From Bacteroidales bacterium UBA5833 (GTDB taxonomy: Bacteria; Bacteroidota; Bacteroidia; Bacteroidales; Lentimicrobiaceae): a stretch of 64,000 nt of DNA. The notes under the pieces are model-generated. The model was not told where the DNA came from. It made no database searches and saw nothing but the letters and a program-made list of their open reading frames with translations. The stretch covers positions 48,923-112,922 of the forward strand of contig DJGZ01000080.1 in NCBI GenBank assembly GCA_002433025.1. Reading direction: 5' to 3'. Positions 41,775 through 48,648 of this stretch are shown in pieces. Numbering within the stretch: position 1 is the first letter of the stretch; each line of letters starts with the position of its first letter. The position numbers and the translations under genes are program-made.

Positions 41775-43793
41775 TCAAGTCATTGCCATTCTGGGGAGGG
41801 TAATGGTAAATGTTGTCCCTGTTTCTCCTTTGTTTTTATCGGCATTCGACCTGAAGGTGATGTTGCCTTTGTGCATTTTAACAATTCCATAGATAATCGG
41901 CAATCCCAGACCGGTTCCTTTGCCGATGGGCTTGGTGGTAAAAAAGGGAGTGAAGAGTTTATTCATATTCTCCTCTTCTATTCCTGTACCGGTGTCAGTA
42001 ATATGAACTGTGATTTCGTCATTGGAATCAGTCATTTTAACGGTGATCAGTCCGCCTTCTTCAGGCATGGCCTCTATGGCATTTTTCAACAGATTGGTAA
42101 ATACCTGGGTCATCTGATCATAATCCAGCTTAATCTCAGTATTATTGACCTTGGATTCAAGCGATATTTTGATGTTTTCGGGAACAATAACCGAGCTTAT
42201 TGAATGTTCCATCAACTGGTTGATGTTGACATCCGTGAAGTTGACCTGGTTTTTGCGCGCAAAGTTAAGCAATCCGCCTACTATCTTTTTGCAGCGTTCG
42301 GCCTGCTCTGCAATCAGGTCGAGGTCCTTACGGATCGGGTCTTCAGCGGGGGCTTCATCCTTCAGGATGTTGCTGTACATGGTGATGATACCCAGGGGGT
42401 TGTTCAGTTCATGGGCAATGCCGGCTGACAGTTGGCCCATTCCGGCAAGTTTTTCAGATTGCCTTAATGCCTCCTGGGTATTTGCCAGTTTTTCATTGGA
42501 AATATTCAGTTCCCTGATGTAGTTATGAAGTTTCTCGATGGTATAAGGGAGGCACATTTCATGTTCGGCAAGTCCCCGGATAATCGCAATGGCATGCTCT
42601 TCGCATGACTCATATCCGCAGGCACCGCAGTCGAGGTGATCGTGCGGTTCAAATTTTCCCATTTTGTTCAGCGCCTTTTTTATTTCTTCATTGTCAGGCC
42701 TGCTGTAGCGTATGTCGCGCTTGGTAAATTCACAGAACAGATCGAGATCAGAAAATTCCCCGTAATCTTTTTTCCACTGGGCCATATCCATGGTTTCCAT
42801 TTTGTGAATTACATAGTCGCTCACGCTGGCCCTTTTTCTGAATCTGCGGCTGAGTGATGAAAGGAATGGATAGGGAGACATGCCGGGGCCCATAATACAG
42901 CCTTCGCAACAAAGTAATTCCAGATGTTCCTGGGCAATCTGCCCGCTTTCAAACTCCCTGATGGCTTCCTGAAAATCGCTGCGTCCGTCGGCAACTATCA
43001 CATTTCTTTCAAAGATATCTTCTTCAACTTCCATTGTGTTGAGCAATCCCCTGCTAACGGGAAAGATGGATCCTTTGCCCCCCAGCGGAGGGTCAAACTC
43101 CGTGGGACTTACCTCTGCAGGCTTCAGCCCTGTTTGGTTAATCATTTCCCTGAGTTCCCTGAAGGTGATGGCGGCATCTACTTCCGGCGACTCATCCTTT
43201 TTCGCTATGCAGGGCCCGATAAAGACAATTTTAAGGTCAGCGCCGTATCTCCTGCGCATTACCCTGGTCATGGCAACCATTGGCGAAACGATGTTGGCCA
43301 GTGATCCTACCAGGTCAGGATGATAGTGTTCGATATAGTTTACAATGGCCGGACAGTCTGAAGAGATTACCGGAGGATAGCGCTTTGATTGTATGATCTT
43401 TTTGTATTCTCCGGCAACCAGGTCGGCGCCGAATGATACTTCTGATACAAATCTGAATCCCTGGGCACGGATCAATGATACCAAAAGCCGGTGATTTTTA
43501 ATTTCGGAGAACTCGGCCGGGAAGCTTGGCGCAACGATTGCTGCAACCCTTTGTTTGCTGTCGATCAGTTCCCTTACTTTATCAATCTCTTTCCGGAAAA
43601 CCTTCGCGTTCTGGCTGCACACTTTTATACAATTGCCACATCCGATACACCTTTCCGACATAACTTCTGCCTGACCGTTGCTGATTTTGATGGCTTTGGC
43701 CGGGCATTCCCTTACACAGGTATAGCACACCCGGCACCTTTCCCTGATGGTGGTAACGAGTGGCCCTTTTGAAGTTCTATCACCAGGATTCAT
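41775..43793 (-). CDS. Hydrogenase-domain/histidine-kinase fusion (HydS-type sensor kinase)
   Basis: A 672-residue cytoplasmic protein. Residues ~18-65 hold two [4Fe-4S] motifs (CRVCYTCVREC and CIGCGNCIKVC). Residues ~75-340 are an iron-hydrogenase catalytic-type domain with all candidate H-cluster ligands: SSDC147, GPC195, and CCEGC (295-299). Residues ~389-414 are a further Fe-S motif, CGACGYESC plus a later Cys. Residues ~440-672 are a histidine kinase (phosphoacceptor His461 in GIAHELNNPLG, NLLKNAIEA, DTGTGIEEEN, GKGTGLGLP). The active-site Cys for proton transfer is Asp, fitting a sensor rather than a fast enzyme. It starts 18 bp after hydA stops and is followed by the response regulator. 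Sensing H2 or redox state is an inference. Confidence 0.9.
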   Translation of the reverse strand: MNPGDRTSKGPLVTTIRERCRVCYTCVRECPAKAIKISNGQAEVMSERCIGCGNCIKVCSQNAKVFRKEIDKVRELIDSKQRVAAIVAPSFPAEFSEIKNHRLLVSLIRAQGFRFVSEVSFGADLVAGEYKKIIQSKRYPPVISSDCPAIVNYIEHYHPDLVGSLANIVSPMVAMTRVMRRRYGADLKIVFIGPCIAKKDESPEVDAAITFRELREMINQTGLKPAEVSPTEFDPPLGGKGSIFPVSRGLLNTMEVEEDIFERNVIVADGRSDFQEAIREFESGQIAQEHLELLCCEGCIMGPGMSPYPFLSSLSRRFRKRASVSDYVIHKMETMDMAQWKKDYGEFSDLDLFCEFTKRDIRYSRPDNEEIKKALNKMGKFEPHDHLDCGACGYESCEEHAIAIIRGLAEHEMCLPYTIEKLHNYIRELNISNEKLANTQEALRQSEKLAGMGQLSAGIAHELNNPLGIITMYSNILKDEAPAEDPIRKDLDLIAEQAERCKKIVGGLLNFARKNQVNFTDVNINQLMEHSISSVIVPENIKISLESKVNNTEIKLDYDQMTQVFTNLLKNAIEAMPEEGGLITVKMTDSNDEITVHITDTGTGIEEENMNKLFTPFFTTKPIGKGTGLGLPIIYGIVKMHKGNITFRSNADKNKGETGTTFTITLPRMAMT

Positions 43794-43811
43794 GGTTTAC
43801 AGGTTTTGAGC

Positions 43812-45536
43812 TTACAATGAGACATCTCTTTTCTTGTAAGAAGTATGCAGCAGCTTCATGGATAGTTCACCCAGCGGCTCACCGAGGAACTCTTTGTACA
43901 ATTCTATTACCGCAGGGTTTTTATGTGCCACCCTGATCGGCTCTTTTTCATCCAGGTCATATACCGCTTTAATTCTTGCTTTCAGGGCTGATTGATCATC
44001 TACAATGGGTTGACCGCCTCCGTTAACACATCCGCCGGGGCAGGCCATCACCTCGATAAAATGAAGGTCATTGCGCCCGTTTCTGATTTCTTCGATCAAT
44101 ACCGCAGCCTGCTTTACCGTGCTTACGGCGGCAAAACCGAGTTTAAATTCCCCGATCTTAAGTTTCACCTCCTTATAGTCTTTGTTACTTCTTAGTTCGC
44201 TGATGCGTATTTGCTGAAGCTCCTTGCCGGTAAGCCTGAAATGAAGGGTCCGGATCAGCGCTTCTGTTACTCCGCCTGAAACGCTGAACAGCTTTCCGGC
44301 TGAGCTGCGGATGTGGAAGGGGAAATCAGCAAGCTCAGGTTCGCCCTGATGTATGTCGATGCCGTTAAGGCGGATAAACTGAGCCAGTTCCCGGGTGGTC
44401 AGTACCGCATCAACATCGCTGATTCCCTTGTGGGTCATTTGTTCGCGTTGTGCCTCGAACTTCTTCGCCGTGCAGGGCATTGCCGAAACCGTATAAAGAT
44501 TGTCGATGTTGATATGGTACGTTTTTGTGTAGTACTCGCTGATGATGGCTCCGAGCATCTGCTGGGGCGATTTACAGGTGGTAACCTGCGGTATAAGTTC
44601 AGGATGCCATTGTTCTACATATTTGATCCATGCAGGGCAGTCACTGCTGAACAGGGGGAACGGAAGGTTGTTTTTAAGCCTTTGTTCCAGCTCGGCGGCA
44701 AGTTCCATTATGTAAATATCGGCGCCGAAAGTACTGTCGAAAACTTTATCAAAGCCTGTTTTTCTGAGTGCTGCATTAAGGAGTCCGTTTATCTCTTTAC
44801 CGGCCTTCAGTCCGAACTCTTCGGCCAGGCTCACGGCAATGGTAGGAGAATATTGCATTACCACATGGATATCCTTGTTATGCAAAGCGTTTTGTAAGTC
44901 GGATGAATGTCTTTTTTCGTGCAACGCGCCGGTAGGGCAGGCCATGATACATTGTCCGCAGGTGATGCAGCTTGACAGGTTGAGTTGTTTATTGAAGGCA
45001 GGCCCGATGATGGTTGTGTTTCCTCTTCCGATAAAGCCGAGGGTGGTGGCGCCGATAATCTCTTCACAGGTTCTGACACAACGGCCGCAAAGGATACATT
45101 TGGCGGGATCGCGCACAATGCTTGATCCGGAAGGGTCGGTTTTGTATTTATTCTTTTTGCCGGTGAACCTGCGTTCCCTGACATTTAGCTGTTCTGCAAA
45201 GCTCTGAAGTTCGCAGTTGCCGTTTCGTTCGCAATACAGACAGTCATCGGGATGGTTGCTCAGGAGTAATTCCACATTGGTTTTTCTGGCATTCACCACC
45301 CGGGGGGAGTGTGTCCTGATCTTCATCCATTCCTCCACAGGGTATGAGCAGGCCGTAATAAGGTTGGGCTTGCCTTCCACCTCCACAACACACATGCGGC
45401 AGGAACCCGTAGGATAAAGGCCCTGCATATGGCACAGGGTCGGGACCTTGATACCGTTTCGGTCAAGCGCTTCCAGGATTGTTTCCCCCCTCCTGGCAAC
45501 GATCGTTTTATTGTTTACTTCAATAGGGAAGTTCAT
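43812..45536 (-). CDS. hydA: [FeFe] hydrogenase catalytic subunit HydA (NADH-linked, trimeric type)
   Basis: A 574-residue enzyme that evolves or oxidises H2. Order: N-terminal [2Fe-2S] domain (Cys35, 46, 49, 63), a His-Cys3 cluster (NHPDDCLYCERNGNC), two [4Fe-4S] motifs (CILCGRCVRTC, CITCGQCIMAC), the H-cluster domain with Cys300, Cys355 (MPCTAKK), Cys499 and Cys503 (ACPGGCVNGGG), and a small-subunit-like tail (residues ~515-574). Two proton-path positions differ from the usual: residue 299 is Asp instead of Cys (SSDC), and the IMEEA helix reads IMELA. Forms the operon hydCBA. Maturation needs HydG (present) and HydE/F (not in window). Confidence 0.95.
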   Translation of the reverse strand: MNFPIEVNNKTIVARRGETILEALDRNGIKVPTLCHMQGLYPTGSCRMCVVEVEGKPNLITACSYPVEEWMKIRTHSPRVVNARKTNVELLLSNHPDDCLYCERNGNCELQSFAEQLNVRERRFTGKKNKYKTDPSGSSIVRDPAKCILCGRCVRTCEEIIGATTLGFIGRGNTTIIGPAFNKQLNLSSCITCGQCIMACPTGALHEKRHSSDLQNALHNKDIHVVMQYSPTIAVSLAEEFGLKAGKEINGLLNAALRKTGFDKVFDSTFGADIYIMELAAELEQRLKNNLPFPLFSSDCPAWIKYVEQWHPELIPQVTTCKSPQQMLGAIISEYYTKTYHINIDNLYTVSAMPCTAKKFEAQREQMTHKGISDVDAVLTTRELAQFIRLNGIDIHQGEPELADFPFHIRSSAGKLFSVSGGVTEALIRTLHFRLTGKELQQIRISELRSNKDYKEVKLKIGEFKLGFAAVSTVKQAAVLIEEIRNGRNDLHFIEVMACPGGCVNGGGQPIVDDQSALKARIKAVYDLDEKEPIRVAHKNPAVIELYKEFLGEPLGELSMKLLHTSYKKRDVSL

Positions 45537-45562
45537 GTTATATTTATTTCAGTCTGCTAAGG

Positions 45563-47509
45563 TCATTTCACAAAAACAGCGACGAATTTGCACACATCGA
45601 AACAGATGCCGCACCCGATACATTTATCTTCGATGATGAAATGCGGTACCCGCGGTGAGCCGATAATGGCTGTAGTCGGACACTTTTTGGCACAAGCGGT
45701 ACACCCTGTACATTTTTCAACATCTATATAATATACCTTCAGGTCTTTACACACTCCTGCACGGCATTTTCTGTCGAAGATATGTTCCTCAAATTCTTCC
45801 CTGAAATATTTAAGCGCGCTCAGCAAAGGGTTAGGCGCTGTTTGTCCGAGCCCGCAAAGGGAAGTATCTTTGATTACATCGGCCAGATTTTCAAGTTGCA
45901 TAACCCCTTTGAAACGTTCCAGGGTTTCATGCCCGCTTTCGTTTACAGGCCTGCGGGTGATATTTTCCATTATTTCATGCATGCGCCGTGATCCTTCACG
46001 GCAGGGAATGCATTTTCCGCAACTTTCACGTTGCAGAAAGTCAGTAAAGAACTTGGCAATGTCCACCATACAGGTATCTTCATCCATTACCACCAGGCCT
46101 CCCGAGCCCATGATGGTACCTGCTTCGAGCAGGGCTTCGTAGTCGATCAGTACATCCAGGCTTTTCTCAGGCAGGCAACTGCCTGAAGGGCCTCCCAGTT
46201 GTATAGCTTTCAGTTGCTTTCCGTCTCTGACGCCTCCTGCTATGATGTAGATCAGGTCTTTCAGGGAGGTGCCCATATTGACTTCGGCAAGCCCGGTAAT
46301 TGCGATCCTGCCGGCCAGCGCGAAAACTTTGGTTCCTTTGCTGGTTGAAGTCCCTATTGAGTTAAACCAACTGGGTCCGTTCTCGATGATGGCTGGTACA
46401 TTGGCCAGTGTTTCCACATTGTTGACAACAGTTGGCTTGCCAAATAAACCCCGGATGGAGGGAAAGGGCGGCTTTGGCCTTGGCGTTCCCCTTTTGCCTT
46501 CTATGCTTGAAATCAATGCTGTTTCTTCGCCGCATACGAAAGCCCCCGCGCCTTCACGTATATGAATCTGCAGGTTGTAACCGCTGTTCAGGATGTTGTA
46601 GCCAAGCAGCCCGGCATCGTTCGCCTGTTGGATGGCCTGTCTGAGTCTGTCAACGGCAATGGAATATTCTGCCCTGACATAAATATAGGCTTTCTTCGCA
46701 TTTACAGCATATGCTGCGATGGCGGTGCCTTCAATCAGTTTATGGGGGTCGCCTTCGAAAATGGCCCTGTCCATAAAGGCTCCGGGGTCACTCTCATCGC
46801 CGTTGCATATCAGGTACCGCTCATCGTCCTGGGTGTTAAGCGCGGTTTTCCATTTGCGGCCGGTTGGGAACCCCCCGCCGCCGCGGCCTCTGAGTCCGCT
46901 CTCTTCAATGATATCGCAAACCTTGTCCGGTGCGTAGTTACGCAGCACCCTAACCAGTGAGCGGTAACCACCCCGGGCAATGTATTCTTCGATAGAATAT
47001 GGATTAATGATTCCGCAGTTTCTGAGTACCAACCTGTTCTGAAGCCTGAAGTATGGCATTTCGCCGAGCAGCCTTACCCCGTCCCAGGCCTCATGGTTCG
47101 GATGTGAGTATTGTCCGAGCAGGTTTTCAGCGGGAACTTCATAATTCAGTATTTCATCAAGCAGTGGTTCAACCTTGTTTTCCGTAATACATGAAAAGGC
47201 AATCCTTCGTTTTCCCGGAAGCTGAATATCGACCATTGGTTCATGAATACACAGCCCGATGCAACCCACCTCAATGATTTCGGCATCAATGCTTTTTTCT
47301 GTCAGGTACTGGCGGATGGCCCTCAGTGTTCCTTTTGCACCTGCTACTAATCCGCAGGTGCCGGTGCCGACATAAATTACCGGCTTGTCAACAGTGTCGC
47401 GCCTGAGCCTGTTAAGGTATTCTTCGGTAGCCGGATCGCTGCCCGGATGTGCATTGAGCAGTAAATGCCCGGCCTGTTCTTTTAAACTCATTGTAGTCAG
47501 TGTGTTCAT
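45563..47509 (-). CDS. hydB: Hydrogenase subunit HydB (NuoF-like, FMN and NADH site)
   Basis: A 648-residue diaphorase subunit. N-terminal thioredoxin-like [2Fe-2S] domain (residues ~30-110, TGTCG and GCIGLC), NuoF core with the FMN/NADH loop GLRGRGGGGFPTGRKW and DESDPGAFMDRAIFEGDPHK, the SLBB-type region, the [4Fe-4S] motif ESCGKCIPCREGS, and a C-terminal 2x[4Fe-4S] ferredoxin (CTGCTACAKKC, CIGCGICFDVC). It oxidises or reduces NAD(H) and, in related trimeric hydrogenases, bifurcates electrons with ferredoxin. Its ATG overlaps the hydC stop (ATGA), indicating coupled translation. Confidence 0.95.
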   Translation of the reverse strand: MNTLTTMSLKEQAGHLLLNAHPGSDPATEEYLNRLRRDTVDKPVIYVGTGTCGLVAGAKGTLRAIRQYLTEKSIDAEIIEVGCIGLCIHEPMVDIQLPGKRRIAFSCITENKVEPLLDEILNYEVPAENLLGQYSHPNHEAWDGVRLLGEMPYFRLQNRLVLRNCGIINPYSIEEYIARGGYRSLVRVLRNYAPDKVCDIIEESGLRGRGGGGFPTGRKWKTALNTQDDERYLICNGDESDPGAFMDRAIFEGDPHKLIEGTAIAAYAVNAKKAYIYVRAEYSIAVDRLRQAIQQANDAGLLGYNILNSGYNLQIHIREGAGAFVCGEETALISSIEGKRGTPRPKPPFPSIRGLFGKPTVVNNVETLANVPAIIENGPSWFNSIGTSTSKGTKVFALAGRIAITGLAEVNMGTSLKDLIYIIAGGVRDGKQLKAIQLGGPSGSCLPEKSLDVLIDYEALLEAGTIMGSGGLVVMDEDTCMVDIAKFFTDFLQRESCGKCIPCREGSRRMHEIMENITRRPVNESGHETLERFKGVMQLENLADVIKDTSLCGLGQTAPNPLLSALKYFREEFEEHIFDRKCRAGVCKDLKVYYIDVEKCTGCTACAKKCPTTAIIGSPRVPHFIIEDKCIGCGICFDVCKFVAVFVK

Positions 47510-47976
47510 TGCCGGCTGATTTTTTCTTTACACTGGTCAATAATCTCTTTCAGATCACCCGGGACAATGCCATGATAGTAAGTATCGTTTACAGCTATAA
47601 CCGGAGATAATCCGCAGGCTCCCATGCAGTTAACCACTTCAAGGCTGAATATGCCGTCACGGGTGGCTTGACCCTGTTTAATTTTCAGCAGCCGCTCAGC
47701 TTCCTGGATAATGCGGGCAGAATTATTGATGTGACAAGCTGTGCCGTGGCAGATCTGAATATGGAACCGCCCCCTGGGTTCAAAACGAAACTGATCATAA
47801 AATGTGGCAACGCCATATACTTTGCTTGTCGGAAGACCCAGTGACCGTGCAATCCTGTTGATTGATTCTTCCGAAAGATAGCCTAACTCATTCTGAATGT
47901 CCTGTAATAAAGGCAACAGGCTGTCGCGTTGCACATTTATGTGCTTTTTTATGATTTCGTCAATCTTGTCAGCCAT
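47506..47976 (-). CDS. hydC: Hydrogenase subunit HydC (NuoE-like, [2Fe-2S])
   Basis: A 156-residue NuoE-type subunit. N-terminal helical domain, then the thioredoxin-fold [2Fe-2S] domain with Cys ligands in ICHGTACHI and VVNCMGACGLSP. Start 47976 (MADKIDEII) fits the family; the frame runs 19 codons further upstream without homology. First gene of the hydrogenase operon, preceded by two tandem Rex-type operators about 95 and 110 bp upstream. Confidence 0.95.
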   Translation of the reverse strand: MADKIDEIIKKHINVQRDSLLPLLQDIQNELGYLSEESINRIARSLGLPTSKVYGVATFYDQFRFEPRGRFHIQICHGTACHINNSARIIQEAERLLKIKQGQATRDGIFSLEVVNCMGACGLSPVIAVNDTYYHGIVPGDLKEIIDQCKEKISRQ

Positions 47977-48069
47977 AGTTAACTGGTATTCAGTTGGATA
48001 AAATTTATACTTGCGTTTCGAATGCAAGCGCAAACGCAGACTTTTATGAATTTCTGAGGATAAAATTAC

Positions 48070-48085
48070 TGTTATTTTTTTAACA
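48070..48085. promoter_or_regulatory. Rex-type operator 1 upstream of hydCBA
   Basis: TGTTA-TTTTTT-TAACA, a perfect inverted repeat with the Rex operator spacing of six. It is ~95 bp upstream of the hydC ATG. Paired with site 2, whose start is 17 bp away. Confidence 0.75.
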
Positions 48086-48103
48086 TTGTTATTTCTTTAA
48101 CAG
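48086..48103. promoter_or_regulatory. Rex-type operator 2 upstream of hydCBA
   Basis: Core TGTTA-TTTCTT-TAACA (48087-48102), a perfect inverted repeat with the same six-base spacer as site 1. The outer pair is T and G, so the 18-bp form is imperfect at one end. Two such sites in tandem strongly suggest cooperative Rex binding. Confidence 0.75.
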
Positions 48104-48123
48104 ATATTTTTAGGAAAAAGTAC

Positions 48124-48131
48124 TATTTTTG
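48124..48131 (+). promoter_or_regulatory. Possible -7 element of the HydS gene cluster
   Basis: TATTTTTG, a match to TAnnTTTG, ~208 bp before the ORF at 48339. The Rex-type sites lie just upstream, close enough to affect this promoter as well as the hydC direction. No -33 TTTG at the right distance. Confidence 0.35.
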
Positions 48132-48338
48132 TTCATTCCTGACAAGCGGAATTTTGCTGTACGGTTGGTATTGTTTTACAGGAAGCGGGTTTGGTGTGCA
48201 GATTCATGGCAAGGAGAAATTGCTTCTGAACAGGTTTTTAAGTAACTTCGCATTGGCTATGGCCTGAAAGCACCGTTTCATCAACCGGTAATCTGCTGTC
48301 TGTAACGAAATTGGTCAGGATATCCGGCTGGTTTTTTA

Positions 48339-48620
48339 ATGATTAATGCTTTTTTTGTGGATAACAGAATTGATATTCAGATCTGTCTGGGTAGTTCGTG
48401 TTTCTCCAGGGGAAACAAGCGGCTTGTAAAAGTTGTTGAACAGTACCTGAATGAACGCAACCTTAGACATTTGGTCTATTTTCACGGAGCTCACTGTTTC
48501 AGCAGTTGCGACCGCGGGCCGCTCATCAGCATCGATGGAAAGGAGTATACCGGCTTAAATGAAGACAAAGTGATCATGATCCTTGATGGAATTTTCGGGA
48601 AGACCTCTACGGGTGTATGA
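48339..48620 (+). CDS. Thioredoxin-like [2Fe-2S] ferredoxin (HydS cluster)
   Basis: A 93-residue protein with a thioredoxin-like [2Fe-2S] fold: ICLGSSCFSRGN supplies two Cys and HGAHCFSSCDRGP two more. This is the same module as the N-terminus of HydB, here free-standing. Such genes commonly precede HydS sensor genes. It is 28 bp upstream of the HydS-type sensor, and divergent from hydC. It probably shuttles electrons between hydrogenase or NADH and the sensor; this is an inference. Confidence 0.85.
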   Translation: MINAFFVDNRIDIQICLGSSCFSRGNKRLVKVVEQYLNERNLRHLVYFHGAHCFSSCDRGPLISIDGKEYTGLNEDKVIMILDGIFGKTSTGV

Positions 48621-48648
48621 TGACCTATAAGAAGGAAAGAGTTGATTT

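Larger units (their letters stand above)
47977..48338. other. Divergent regulatory region of the hydrogenase locus
   Basis: About 360 bp between hydC (minus) and the [2Fe-2S] protein (plus). It is AT-rich around 48060-48130 and contains two tandem Rex-type operators and a plus-strand -7 element. No coding potential was seen. Confidence 0.7.
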
